A DNA stretch of 64,000 bases from Maribacter thermophilus (lineage in GTDB: Bacteria > Bacteroidota > Bacteroidia > Flavobacteriales > Flavobacteriaceae): assembly GCF_001020565.1 (NCBI RefSeq), contig NZ_LDAS01000001.1, forward strand, positions 844,402 to 908,401, in the 5' to 3' direction. Below are positions 44,844 to 53,856 of the stretch, in pieces. Numbering within the stretch: the stretch's first letter is position 1; the number at the start of each line of letters is the position of its first letter. The translations under genes were made by a program, and so were the position numbers. The notes below the pieces were generated by a model. That model worked only from the letters and a program-made list of their open reading frames with translations, ran no database searches and was not told the DNA's origin.

Positions 44844-45476
44844 ATGGAATTACTGGATAAATTGAATTGGAGATATGCCGCCAAGGCGATGAACGGAGAA
44901 AAAGTACCCCAAGAGAAAGTGGACCGTATTTTAGAAGCGGCACGCCTTGCCCCGACCTCAAGTGGCCTACAACCTTTTGAGATCATGGTGGTTACCAATC
45001 CGGAAATAAAGGAAAAAATCAAGGCCGTGGCCTGGAACCAGTCCGTAGTGACCGATTGTTCGCACCTCTTGGTATTTGCCGCGTGGGACAACTATACCAA
45101 AGAGCGCATCAATCAAATGTTTGACCTTACCAACGAGATTCGAGGGTTTAAGAACGAGGGCTGGGAAAACTACAGAAAGCAATTGTTGGGCATATACCCA
45201 CAGCGCGACCCCGAGGTAAACTTTCAGCATGCGGCCCGACAGGCCTACATCGCCTTTACCGAAGCCCTTACCGCCGCAGCTTTTGAAGGTGTCGATACTA
45301 CCCCGATGGAAGGTTTCGACCCCGATGCGGTCGACGAAATCCTAGGTTTGAGGGAAAAAGGGCTGCGCAGCTGCGTGCTATTGCCCGTAGGATATAGAAA
45401 TGCCGATGAGGATTGGTTGGTGAACTTGGTAAAAGTAAGAAGGAGCAAGGAAGACCTTGTTACTGTAATCGATTAA
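44844..45476 (+). CDS. NAD(P)H-dependent nitroreductase family protein
   Basis: 210 residues. WRYAAKAMNGEKVPQEKVDR, APTSSGLQPFEIMVVT and TPMEGFDPDAVDEILGLREK are typical NfsB-group FMN sites. It is related to the enzyme at 42348 but shorter in the central part and more distant. Being in the TetR operon, it is likely induced by its substrate. Confidence 0.88.
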   Translation: MELLDKLNWRYAAKAMNGEKVPQEKVDRILEAARLAPTSSGLQPFEIMVVTNPEIKEKIKAVAWNQSVVTDCSHLLVFAAWDNYTKERINQMFDLTNEIRGFKNEGWENYRKQLLGIYPQRDPEVNFQHAARQAYIAFTEALTAAAFEGVDTTPMEGFDPDAVDEILGLREKGLRSCVLLPVGYRNADEDWLVNLVKVRRSKEDLVTVID

Positions 45477-45486
45477 GAAGATAAAG

Positions 45487-46485
45487 ATGAACAAGACAAT
45501 CATATTAAAGAAAAGGCCTGTAGGCAGGCCCACCTTGGAAGATTTTGAATTTCAGGAAACCTCGGTGGCCCCTACCCTTTCAGATGGCGAACTGCTTTTG
45601 GAGGCCAAATACATTTCGGTAGATCCCTATTTAAGAGGGCGTATGAGCGACGCCAAATCCTATATTCCCCCATTTGAGGTAGGACAACCCATAAGCTCTG
45701 GAGTGGTCGCGGAAGTAATCGCTTCAAAAAACACCGATTTTAAGGAAGGGGATTTTGTATCGGGAATGCTGGAATGGAAGACCCAACAGGTAAGCGATGG
45801 CAAGGGCCTACAAAAAGTATCGAAGGACAAGGCACCTCTAAGTGCTTATTTGGGCGTTGTTGGTATGACAGGCCTTACCGCCTACTTGGGACTCCATGAA
45901 ATTGGCAAGCCCAAGGCCGGGGAAACCTTGGTTGTTTCGGGGGCTGCCGGTGCGGTAGGCAGTGTCGTAGGACAGATCGGAAAAATTTTGGGACTCACCG
46001 TTATCGGTATTGCCGGTAGCGATGAAAAGACCGAAATGCTGATCGAGAAATTCGGTTTCGACCACGCCATCAACTATAAGACCACCGACGATATGAAGGC
46101 CGCCATCGAAAAAGCGGCACCCGAAGGGGTGGATATCTATTTTGACAATGTAGGCGGACCCATTTCCGATGCCGTATTGTTCAGCATCAACAAGTTTGCC
46201 CGTATTATCATTTGTGGGGCCATATCGGTCTACAACGATACCGAAGCGCCCAAGGGACTGGCGGTACAGCCGTTTTTGGTCAAAAACAGTGCTCTGATGC
46301 AAGGCTTTATCGTTTCTAACTATGCCGATAAGTTCCCACAGGCGATCGGCCAATTGGCCCAATGGCTGCAAGAGGGTAAATTAACCTACGAAGAGACGAT
46401 TGTCGAAGGTTTTGAAAATACGCCCCAGGCCTTTATCGACCTGTTCGACGGAAAAAACAAAGGGAAGATGGTGGTAAAGGTGTAA
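45487..46485 (+). CDS. NADP-dependent 2-alkenal/prostaglandin-type reductase (CurA-like)
   Basis: 332 residues of the medium-chain LTB4DH/CurA group: VDPYLRGRMSDAKSY near residue 50, VVSGAAGAVGSVVGQIGKIL for NADPH binding, and YFDNVGG. The zinc ligands are absent. It reduces the C=C bond of alpha,beta-unsaturated aldehydes or ketones. It starts 10 nt after the nitroreductase and ends at a strong terminator. Confidence 0.88.
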   Translation: MNKTIILKKRPVGRPTLEDFEFQETSVAPTLSDGELLLEAKYISVDPYLRGRMSDAKSYIPPFEVGQPISSGVVAEVIASKNTDFKEGDFVSGMLEWKTQQVSDGKGLQKVSKDKAPLSAYLGVVGMTGLTAYLGLHEIGKPKAGETLVVSGAAGAVGSVVGQIGKILGLTVIGIAGSDEKTEMLIEKFGFDHAINYKTTDDMKAAIEKAAPEGVDIYFDNVGGPISDAVLFSINKFARIIICGAISVYNDTEAPKGLAVQPFLVKNSALMQGFIVSNYADKFPQAIGQLAQWLQEGKLTYEETIVEGFENTPQAFIDLFDGKNKGKMVVKV

Positions 46486-46505
46486 ACACTTATGTTACCT
46501 AAGGA

Positions 46506-46541
46506 AAAAGCCCAAGAACACATGTTCTTGGGCTTTTTTTT
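46506..46541. terminator. Bidirectional terminator
   Basis: AAAAGCCCAAGAACA and TGTTCTTGGGCTTTT form a perfect 15-bp stem with a two-base loop. A T-run follows on the plus strand. It serves the TetR operon and probably the convergent RibD-like gene. Confidence 0.92.
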
Positions 46542-46561
46542 ATCCTTTCGATATTATATGA

Positions 46562-47101
46562 TTAGGAATATTTTATGACATAGCTGTTAAGCTGTAGGCC
46601 GCTATCGTGCGATTCGGTTTCCACAAGTTCCAATTGGCAGCCTTGTGTCGATTCCCCAAAAAGACGGACCCCTTTACCCAGGATCAAGGGATTGACCTTT
46701 ACCTTTAGTACATCGATCAGTTGTTTGTCAAAGAGCCATCCCGCAAAAACGCCGCCCCCACATACATAAATATCGGTTTTCGAACTTTCTTTCAATTTGT
46801 GGATGGTATCCTCATCATAATCGGGAACCACATGAACCTTCTCGTGCGTATTGTCAAATTTTAAGGTCTTGGAAAATATATAGTGGTCCATATGCGCATA
46901 GGCAGGTTGCCCGGGCTGTAATCCGTAGGCATAGCCAAACTCATAAGTATTCCTGCCCATGATGGTGGTCTCGTATTGCTGTAGGTCCGCCATGTATTTG
47001 ACCACCCCGCTTCCTTCGCTTACAAAGCCGCTGATATCGCTATCCGCCCCACAGATAAATCCGTCCAAGGAAACGGCCACATAATACACAAGTTTTTGCA
47101 T
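46562..47101 (-). CDS. RibD C-terminal/dihydrofolate-reductase-like protein
   Basis: 179 residues from ATG 47101; the longer frame starts in promoter DNA. KLVYYVAVSLDGFICGADSD, TTIMGRNTYEFGY and IYVCGGGVFAGWLFDKQLID are the conserved points of the dihydrofolate reductase-like (YyaP/YwjB) family, which binds NADPH. The substrate is unknown. An inverted repeat TACTGTA/TACAGTA (47104-47142) upstream may be an operator. Confidence 0.85.
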   Translation of the reverse strand: MQKLVYYVAVSLDGFICGADSDISGFVSEGSGVVKYMADLQQYETTIMGRNTYEFGYAYGLQPGQPAYAHMDHYIFSKTLKFDNTHEKVHVVPDYDEDTIHKLKESSKTDIYVCGGGVFAGWLFDKQLIDVLKVKVNPLILGKGVRLFGESTQGCQLELVETESHDSGLQLNSYVIKYS

Positions 47102-47189
47102 CGTACTGTATTTTAAGTTATGTAAGTTATACATTTACAGTATAATGCAAACGAATGTGCCTAAAACGAGGACACAGATCAGGTCCATT

Positions 47190-47230
47190 ACAAAATAAAA
47201 AAGCCTGAAAATAGCGGTTTCCAGGCCTTG
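47190..47230 (-). terminator. Hairpin terminator of the hydrolase gene
   Basis: On the minus strand AAGGCCTG and CAGGCTTTTTT arms with inner GGAAA/TTTTC pairing end in six T, 20-60 nt after the stop at 47250. Confidence 0.7.
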
Positions 47231-47249
47231 TAAACGATCAATATCCTGT

Positions 47250-47930
47250 TTAAATGGAGACGGACTCCCCTACTTCGAGCAACAGCAGTTCCTTTCCGGC
47301 CTTTTTAAACTTTTCCTTGGCCGCTTCGTGGTCTATTTTAATAAAGGGAAAAGAATCGTAATGTACGCCCATAACCCGGTTGCATTCCACAAAGTCGCTG
47401 GCGATAATGGCATCGTCGACGCCCATGGTCACCACGTCGCCTACCGGTAGAACGGCCAGGTTGATCTTGGTCTGCATGGGGATCAGTTTCATATCCATGG
47501 TCAAGGCCGTATCGCCCGCCACGTAAATGCTCTTATCTCCATGGGTAAAGACAAAGCCACCAGGATTGCCGCCATAGCTGCCATCGGCAAAGCTGCTACT
47601 GTGTAGGGCGGTCACGTATTTTACCCTTCCGAAATCAAATTCTCGTACACCACCGAGGTTCATGGGCATGGCATTGAGTCCCTTTTCGGCGTAGTGGCTA
47701 TAGATCTCAAAATTGCTGACAATGGTAGCGCCCGTATTCTTGGCAATGGCCTCGGCATCGAGGGTATGGTCGTAATGGGCGTGGGTAAGGAAAATATAGT
47801 CGGCCTTTAGCTGCATAATGTCCACCTTGTCCTTCGCGATGTCGTTATCGGTAACAAAGGGATCTACGATAATGTTCTTGTTTCCTATTTCTATGGCCAG
47901 GCAATTGTGGCCGTAATGTGTGATCTTCAT
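47250..47930 (-). CDS. UPF0173-type metal-dependent hydrolase (MBL fold)
   Basis: 226 residues from ATG 47930, the conserved MKITHYGHNCLAIEIGNKNI start; 75 nt more of open frame lie upstream. THAHYDHTLDA is the HxHxDH metal motif, and further ligands are ALHSSSFADGS and VAGDTAL. GVHYDSFPFIK near the end is typical of UPF0173/YtkL. It is predicted to be a zinc hydrolase with unknown substrate. Confidence 0.88.
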   Translation of the reverse strand: MKITHYGHNCLAIEIGNKNIIVDPFVTDNDIAKDKVDIMQLKADYIFLTHAHYDHTLDAEAIAKNTGATIVSNFEIYSHYAEKGLNAMPMNLGGVREFDFGRVKYVTALHSSSFADGSYGGNPGGFVFTHGDKSIYVAGDTALTMDMKLIPMQTKINLAVLPVGDVVTMGVDDAIIASDFVECNRVMGVHYDSFPFIKIDHEAAKEKFKKAGKELLLLEVGESVSI

Positions 47931-48189
47931 GGGTATCAATTTTAAAACGGGAATGAAATTACTAAGGGAAATGTTTTTTTCCAACCCTGGGGAAGTAAAT
48001 AACAAGAATAGGCCTTAAATAAAACCCCATATAACTTAGGCTTAAGGATTTATGTTGATTAATCTGTTGATAGGATTTATATACGAACGGCCTATAACAG
48101 CCATGGAATTGTTAATTTGGATGGGTAGAAAACCCTTTGGGGTGTTGCTGTTGGCTTTTTATCAATATACAAATACAAAATAGGGTAAA

Positions 48190-48226
48190 GACGCAAAACT
48201 TTGCGTCTCCATATGCGTCTCCATAT
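48190..48226 (+). repeat. REP-like palindrome and tandem 12-mer upstream of RAYT
   Basis: GACGCAAA (48190-48197) and TTTGCGTC (48200-48207) form a perfect hairpin. GCGTCTCCATAT occurs twice in tandem (48203-48214, 48215-48226). The palindrome matches one inside the transposase gene, so it is probably the element's recognition sequence. Confidence 0.75.
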
Positions 48227-48237
48227 AAGTGGGTCTA

Positions 48238-48783
48238 ATGAAAAAAAAATACCAAAATAAATACCGCATTGCATCCACCAGATTATCGCATTGGGATTAC
48301 GGGGCCAACGCCCTGTATTTTGTCACCATTTGTTGTAAAAACAGGTATTGTTTTTTTGGGGATATATCCAACGGAAAAATGATTTTGTCCGATATCGGGA
48401 AAATGGCGGACAAATTTTGGTTGGAAATACCCCGACATTTTCCATTTGTGGTGTTGCACAACCACGTTATTATGCCCGATCACGTCCATGGAATCATTGA
48501 AATTGCCAAATCGAATGATGGTATCGGGGGGACGCAAAATTTTGCATCCCTACGCCCCACGGATACCCCGCCATCAACCCAAAACAAATTTGGTCCACAA
48601 TCCAAAAATCTGGCATCTATTGTCCGTGGTTTTAAAATTGGTGTAACCAAAAATGCACGTCAAATAGATTCTGCATTTGCATGGCAACCCCGTTTTCATG
48701 ACCATATTATTCGCAACCACAAATCGTATCAGCGCATATCAAATTACATTGCCGACAATCCCAAAAATTGGAAAGGGGCATAA
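48238..48783 (+). CDS. REP-associated tyrosine transposase (RAYT, Y1_Tnp)
   Basis: 181 residues from ATG 48238; GTG at 48229 is an alternative. The HUH motif is MPDHVHGIIEIA (His82, His84). YFVTICCKNRYCFFG and SIVRGFKIGVTK are family landmarks. The C-terminal WQPRFHDHIIRN has Phe where many RAYTs have the catalytic Tyr, so activity may rely on another Tyr (SYQRISNY) or be lost. Residues 98-110 are encoded by an in-frame REP-like palindrome. The gene is solitary, not an insertion sequence. Confidence 0.88.
   Translation: MKKKYQNKYRIASTRLSHWDYGANALYFVTICCKNRYCFFGDISNGKMILSDIGKMADKFWLEIPRHFPFVVLHNHVIMPDHVHGIIEIAKSNDGIGGTQNFASLRPTDTPPSTQNKFGPQSKNLASIVRGFKIGVTKNARQIDSAFAWQPRFHDHIIRNHKSYQRISNYIADNPKNWKGA
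48529..48550 (+). repeat. REP-like palindrome inside the RAYT gene
   Basis: GGGACGCAAAA and TTTTGCATCCC form an 11-bp hairpin with one mismatch within the reading frame. The core GACGCAAA is the same as in the hairpin at 48190. Confidence 0.75.
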
Positions 48784-49000
48784 TTGCATTCCCTGGATTA
48801 ATGACAACAGCCAAACAAAGGCAAAAAAAGGGCCTGCCATTCGAAAACGCTCCATTTACCCATAGGCAACCCCTGTTTTCCTTAGGTCTTTACGGGTCAA
48901 ATACAATCTTACATAAACAACTGGTTATCAAAAGAAAACCATTGTTTTTATAAGCCATAATGATTAACTTTATAAATATTCCAACCCTAATAACAGAACC

Positions 49001-49378
49001 ATGAAAAGCAAAGTACTTACCGTATTGTGTGTCTTATTCGGACTAATGATGATCAATGCCGGATTGAACAAATTCCTTAACTATATGCCCATGCCCGAGG
49101 TATCGGAAGCGATGATGCAGGTGATGAACGGGTTTATGGCCGTAAAGTGGATTTTTCCACTGGTGGCCCTTGTCGAAATTGTCGGGGGCGCCTTGATCGC
49201 CATCCCCAAGACCCGTGCCTTGGGAGCCTTGGTCATCCTCCCCGTAATGGTTGGTATCATGGTCCACCACCTGGTACACGACATGGCGGGCATTGTAATA
49301 CCCTTGGTCATGTTCGTCATCAACCTTTGGGCCATTGCCGCCAACTGGGACAAATACGCCCCGATCGTTAAGGGTTGA
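49001..49378 (+). CDS. DoxX-like membrane protein
   Basis: 125 residues with four membrane helices. LFGLMMINAGLNKFLNYMPM and LVALVEIVGGALIAIPKTRA resemble the DoxX-like group. It is not closely similar to the DoxX protein at 35870. It is a single gene with unknown role, possibly redox-related. Confidence 0.75.
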   Translation: MKSKVLTVLCVLFGLMMINAGLNKFLNYMPMPEVSEAMMQVMNGFMAVKWIFPLVALVEIVGGALIAIPKTRALGALVILPVMVGIMVHHLVHDMAGIVIPLVMFVINLWAIAANWDKYAPIVKG

Positions 49379-49714
49379 CAACGCCGGGTGATACTCGGGT
49401 TTCCTCCACCACTGCCCTTCTGCCATAGAATAACCATCATACCCTACATGAGGGTCTAGGTGATTTTTGTCCTTTTCGCGCTTCCTTGTAAGGCACTGAC
49501 ACGCCGTGTCTCCATCACATAGCACTTATTCAAATTCATAAAAATATACTGCTGGGCATCCGCCTTGCCTAAAACATCCTTAAACCTTAGATGTACGGGC
49601 AGCACCTATCCGTTTATTCTTCCCCGTCACAAAATGATATTTCCCTGAAAATAGGGATAAATCCTCTCGGCCTATATAGCATTTTTGTGGTTCAAAGTAA
49701 CAACACCTACTCGT
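49379..49714 (+). other. Intergenic region before the CCCTG-palindrome gene block
   Basis: The first 250 bp show only a small odd palindrome, GACACGCCGTGTC (near 49499-49511). The frame antisense to the DoxX-like gene that runs into this region is not considered real. The promoter of the next operon is at 49643-49687. Confidence 0.4.
49643..49687 (+). promoter_or_regulatory. CCCTG-palindrome promoter 1
   Basis: CCCTGAAAATAGGG (49643-49656), then 23 nt, then CATTTTTG (49680-49687) as -7 box (consensus TAnnTTTG). Transcription would start near 49694, about 20 nt before the ATG at 49715. Confidence 0.75.
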
Positions 49715-50656
49715 ATGAACCTCAAAGAACAGTCGTTAAACACATTAACACGCATCTGTGAACTACTTTTTAAATCACATTTTAACCCCGAATTAAAAGA
49801 CGAACTGGAAGCTGTTTTCTATCATAGGAAAAAAGTTGACTTCGAAAAGCTGTATCCTGAGAAAAAACTAACACCTCAAGACAGAATCACCCTTTTCATC
49901 ATCGATAAACTAGACGAATTGGAGTTGATTTATGTGAACGACTATTGTTTTGATATGTATGATGCTTTGGACATTTATAAATTTTTCCATCACATTGAAG
50001 TTCCCTATGACCACACCAACGAAGAACTCGAAACCGACGAAGTAGCGAGTTATAATTTCCTTAATGGGCTATTTGAAAAACACCAACAAAAGGTTTTGAT
50101 TATCGATATCGACGGCGATAACTTGGTGTTCTTGCCAGTAGCATTCAACGACCTTAAAGAATTACAAAAACTATGTTTGAACAATTCTTATTTTAAGGTT
50201 TCCGATACTTTTGCAGACCCCAGCATACCTATAAAGGATGCTTTTGAACTGCTCCCTTTGCTATACGAGAAAAAAAGACCCGAAACCCCTGTTTGTTTTA
50301 CAGACCGCTCCATAAATTCCAAGAACTTTTTTAAGATATTGAACAGCGACTTGTTACAGAACCGCACCACTTACTGGCTTTACAATAATCTGGAAGAATA
50401 TGTAGAGATTCTTAGAGAGAAAAAAGATGAACATAGAAATATCCTTAAACGTCTTTTTGGCAAAAAAACACAAAATTACTTGATAGCAATAAACAACCCC
50501 GATGAAGAATGCTCTTTTTTGTGGAACGATTCAGCCCCGGAACAACTTTATATCCATTATAAATCAAAACTACTGAATACCCGTGACTATTTTTTAAATA
50601 ACAGCACAAACGACACCCTGCTTCTAAAACCCGATGACCCCTTACAGATGCTATGA
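49715..50656 (+). CDS. Uncharacterised cytoplasmic protein, regulon operon 1
   Basis: 313 residues from ATG 49715; the frame extends to a TTG inside the promoter box and is cut accordingly. No signal peptide, no membrane segment. A central QQKVLIIDIDGDNLVFLPVA strand pair and an acidic, Lys-rich helical remainder are visible. No family is recognised. It is the first gene of an operon with the next two and is directly controlled by CCCTG-palindrome promoter 1. Confidence 0.7.
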   Translation: MNLKEQSLNTLTRICELLFKSHFNPELKDELEAVFYHRKKVDFEKLYPEKKLTPQDRITLFIIDKLDELELIYVNDYCFDMYDALDIYKFFHHIEVPYDHTNEELETDEVASYNFLNGLFEKHQQKVLIIDIDGDNLVFLPVAFNDLKELQKLCLNNSYFKVSDTFADPSIPIKDAFELLPLLYEKKRPETPVCFTDRSINSKNFFKILNSDLLQNRTTYWLYNNLEEYVEILREKKDEHRNILKRLFGKKTQNYLIAINNPDEECSFLWNDSAPEQLYIHYKSKLLNTRDYFLNNSTNDTLLLKPDDPLQML

Positions 50657-50686
50657 GAACGAACCTTGACCAGTATCGAGAACACA

Positions 50687-51040
50687 ATGTTTTATTTCCC
50701 ACAGATTGACTATAAAAAATTACGTCAAATTGTAAGCGACATGCGTTTTAGTTCTTCTTCTTATGATGACGAGCACCCCTTTCCCGCAAAACCCTTTGTG
50801 TACCATGTGCGCCATATAAATCAAGAAAACCTTAAACAGGAGATATTGCCTATGCTTGGTATAAAGGTGGGGCTGGATATGTTTTATTATAAATCGTATC
50901 AGAAAGACTACTTGGTCTACTTTTCTAAAGAAAATGAAGAAATGGAACTTATTCTAGGCAATCAGCCCGAACGTTATTTTTGGTCCGTACACCTCTTTAA
51001 CGAACTGTACAATGGCCTATACCCAGATAATAGTTTATAA
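50687..51040 (+). CDS. Uncharacterised small protein
   Basis: 117 residues from ATG 50687, 30 nt after the previous gene. FYFPQIDYKKLRQIVSDMRF at the start and a Tyr/Phe-rich C-terminus (PERYFWSVHLFNELYNGLYP) suggest a compact globular protein. No family is recognised. It is followed 26 nt later by the MORN-type gene. Confidence 0.65.
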   Translation: MFYFPQIDYKKLRQIVSDMRFSSSSYDDEHPFPAKPFVYHVRHINQENLKQEILPMLGIKVGLDMFYYKSYQKDYLVYFSKENEEMELILGNQPERYFWSVHLFNELYNGLYPDNSL

Positions 51041-51066
51041 AAACGAATACCATTAATACCAACTCC

Positions 51067-53745
51067 ATGAAATTATATACAACGGTACTTTTAATAGCGT
51101 CTTTCTCCATAAACGCCTTGGCCCAACAAGACACCCTATGGTTTGACCATAATTGGAACAAAACCACCAAAGACAACGCACATTATTACAGGCCGCCGGT
51201 TAAGAAGGAAGCCTCTGGCCTTTATCGCATTAACGACTATTACCTGGACGGTACCCTGCAAATGACCGGTCTTTCCAAATTTAAGGACAGCGTGCTCCTC
51301 GAAGGAAAGGCCTCTTGGTACCGTAGGGATGGTAAAGCAATGCAAACCGAAACTTATAAAAACAATAAATTAAACGGCGTTTGTACTTACTATAAGTACG
51401 ATACATGTAAAAAGAATACCCGTGAAAATGACATCCCCCTAAGCAATGGGGCAGCAAAAGAAAATTGCATCTATCATATACGGGAAGTTACCTACAAGGA
51501 CAATTCCCCGATAAAGGAAATTATTTACGATACCGACAAAAAGGGTGCCCGCGAGGAATATTTCTATAAGCAGGGCAGCGTTTACAAAAAGCTGTTCTAT
51601 GATACCGAAGGAAAGTTATTGGGTACCTACCATGCATTGGACTTTGGCAATGACTACGGCACCTCGGTAAGTTATTACAAGATGCCCATGCGCCCTAAGC
51701 GAATTGCGAGGATCAAGGACGGCTTTCAATTGTATTCTTACGCCTACTACCCTAACGGAGAACAACGTAGTAGTTTTGATACCATACAAAAGCTTAAAAC
51801 CTACTTTGACGAAAAGGGCAATGTAATGGGTGCCTTGCAGTATAAAGGCGAACTTGATCGTTTATCGGTATCACAGGGGAAGCATTTTGAATTTTACCAT
51901 GACGAAAGGACGGTAAGACTAATCGAAACCTATGCGAACGAAAAACGGGTCAACAGCAAAGCCTTTAACACCTTTGGTGTTTTAACAAGCGAAAAATTTT
52001 ATGACGACACCGAAGTGGTTAAAGTCGTTAGCTATACCGATGATGGCAAAAAATTGGGTGAACTTACCAAAATCAACGGGGAGTTGAACGGTACGGTTCG
52101 AAATGAAAACAACCAAATAATCACCTATAAAAACGGCGTCGTTATCAAGGCACAGTACCCCTACCCTAACTCCAAAAAAATATTTGCCAAGCTAAAAGAT
52201 TCTGTAGTAACGTACTACGACACCATAGGAAAACCCATGGGAACACTTAAGATTGCCTTGAGCAAAAACGGAGGCTTACCGGACAAACTGGAGAATGAGT
52301 CATATCGCCCGATTCCCGTAGAGGGGACCCTGTTTTTTCACGACCATAAAAATAGAATTGTAGAGAAGACCACCTTCAAAGACTATAAAAAGACCCAAAA
52401 AACCATACTTGATTATAGAGACGACCATTGTTTTAGGCAAGAGATGGTCTATAACCGAAACGAAAAACCGATAAAGCACAGCTTTTATTTTAGCAACGGA
52501 AACAAACGATCCGAGCTGTTCTATAACCCGGAAACCGAAGAGAAGGAAAAAGGCGTATTCTTTAACGAAAAAGGCGAACAAATCTCAGAGTTCGATTATA
52601 CGACCCAGACGGGTACTTTTTATGAGTATCATTCCCAATCCGATGCGATAAAGGAAATATCAACCCAAAAAAATGGCGAACTCGTAAGCCGTAAAGACTA
52701 CCGGATGGAGTATGACAGGAGCCTTAAAGGCCATAAGAACGTGCTTCGCGAAGTTATCAATGCCAATGGCGAATCGGCGTTTTACTCCAGACAAGGCACC
52801 CTGATCGGCAAAGCTGTTTTTAAAAACGGAAAACCGTGGTCTGGTGTAGTTTACAACAACAATACCCATAGAAAATATGAGGTTAAGGAGGGAAAAAGAC
52901 ACGGAAAGTATATACGTTACGCCGGGAATGGAACAACCATTAAGGAAGAAGGACAGTATCTTAACGATAAAAAGCACGGTACCTTCATAAAATGGACGGG
53001 CATCCGAACATCCTACGAGGCAAAGAATACCAAGACCTTAGAGGAGAACTACAAAAAGGGTGTAAAAGACGGCTATACCATTACATATGACAAAACCGGA
53101 AAGGAGATATCGAAAGTCTTGTATAAGGATGGCAAACGCGAAGGCTATGCCACATCTTACGATAAAAATACCGGTAAAACCTATCGCCTGCTATATAAAA
53201 ACAACGAGCCCTACGACGGTGTTTTGGTCGACTCGTATGGCAACGAAAAAATATATAAAGACGGAAGCATCGTTAAAGACACCAGGCTGACCGAAATTAA
53301 GTTTCAAAACAATTACCAAAACATTAAAACCGTTACCACCTATCTCGATGAACACACCCAAAAGAAAGAGGTCTATGATCTAGAGGGTAACCGCCTGCTT
53401 ACCTATACCGAGGCGTACCGCGAATTGCAGGGCGAAGTGGTTCAGTATAGCAACAACAGGCCCAAGTACAAAGCCGTTTTCAAGAATGGTGAGTTGCAAG
53501 AAGGCACCGTTTGGCTAAAAACCTCCAGTAGGTTTCCTTCGGAGAAATATGCCCAATTAAGCAAACAGAACGGTACCGTTACCTTAAAAGCCTACAACGA
53601 AAATCAAGAACTTTTGTTTGGTGCCGAGATTGTCCCAAAACTGTACAAAGATTATGGCGAACGTATTTTGTCTTATAGACTGGGCTATGATTTAAAAGTA
53701 AGGGGAAGTGATCTTCTACAAATTGATCTATTTGATAATCCGTAG
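51067..53745 (+). CDS. Large exported MORN/YwqK-like repeat protein
   Basis: 892 residues. Signal peptide (MKLYTTVLLIASFSINALAQ) followed by repeated MORN-type units, e.g. NKLNGVCTYYKYD, EGKRHGKYIRYAGNGTTIKE and DGKREGYATSYDKNTGKTYR. Units of this type ('toxin-antitoxin system YwqK family antitoxin' in many annotations) form long beta-sheets; the name does not prove an antitoxin role. No T9SS sorting domain. It is the last gene of operon 1 and presumably lies in the periplasm or outer membrane. Confidence 0.8.
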   Translation: MKLYTTVLLIASFSINALAQQDTLWFDHNWNKTTKDNAHYYRPPVKKEASGLYRINDYYLDGTLQMTGLSKFKDSVLLEGKASWYRRDGKAMQTETYKNNKLNGVCTYYKYDTCKKNTRENDIPLSNGAAKENCIYHIREVTYKDNSPIKEIIYDTDKKGAREEYFYKQGSVYKKLFYDTEGKLLGTYHALDFGNDYGTSVSYYKMPMRPKRIARIKDGFQLYSYAYYPNGEQRSSFDTIQKLKTYFDEKGNVMGALQYKGELDRLSVSQGKHFEFYHDERTVRLIETYANEKRVNSKAFNTFGVLTSEKFYDDTEVVKVVSYTDDGKKLGELTKINGELNGTVRNENNQIITYKNGVVIKAQYPYPNSKKIFAKLKDSVVTYYDTIGKPMGTLKIALSKNGGLPDKLENESYRPIPVEGTLFFHDHKNRIVEKTTFKDYKKTQKTILDYRDDHCFRQEMVYNRNEKPIKHSFYFSNGNKRSELFYNPETEEKEKGVFFNEKGEQISEFDYTTQTGTFYEYHSQSDAIKEISTQKNGELVSRKDYRMEYDRSLKGHKNVLREVINANGESAFYSRQGTLIGKAVFKNGKPWSGVVYNNNTHRKYEVKEGKRHGKYIRYAGNGTTIKEEGQYLNDKKHGTFIKWTGIRTSYEAKNTKTLEENYKKGVKDGYTITYDKTGKEISKVLYKDGKREGYATSYDKNTGKTYRLLYKNNEPYDGVLVDSYGNEKIYKDGSIVKDTRLTEIKFQNNYQNIKTVTTYLDEHTQKKEVYDLEGNRLLTYTEAYRELQGEVVQYSNNRPKYKAVFKNGELQEGTVWLKTSSRFPSEKYAQLSKQNGTVTLKAYNENQELLFGAEIVPKLYKDYGERILSYRLGYDLKVRGSDLLQIDLFDNP

Positions 53746-53790
53746 TCCGCAAAGCGTCATGGCATCGGGTATTGCCCAAAAAAGCAATAT

Positions 53791-53835
53791 CCCTGTTTTC
53801 AGGGAGCTTTGTGCCATACGGCCACATTACTTTTG
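53791..53835 (+). promoter_or_regulatory. CCCTG-palindrome promoter 2
   Basis: CCCTGTTTTCAGGG (53791-53804, perfect 14-bp palindrome), 23 nt, then TACTTTTG (53828-53835). The ATG of the LRR lipoprotein gene is 21 nt after the box, so the leader is only about 15 nt. Confidence 0.85.
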
Positions 53836-53856
53836 AAAAAACCAAAAACCATAAAA

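Noticed and set aside
45838-46371. 177-codon ORF antisense to the CurA-like reductase
   Set aside because: Fully inside a clear MDR enzyme gene; composition of a shadow frame.
48001-49000. A second inverted repeat downstream of the RAYT gene that would define a transposable unit
   Set aside because: No GACGCAAA-type hairpin was found after the stop codon, so no element boundaries are claimed.
49043-49525. 160-codon ORF antisense to the DoxX-like gene
   Set aside because: His/Asp/Gly-rich shadow of a GC-rich membrane-protein gene; the sense gene has clear membrane helices.
51067-53745. Toxin-antitoxin function for the YwqK-like repeat protein
   Set aside because: The protein has a signal peptide and 892 residues; the antitoxin label reflects database naming of the repeat, and no toxin gene is adjacent.
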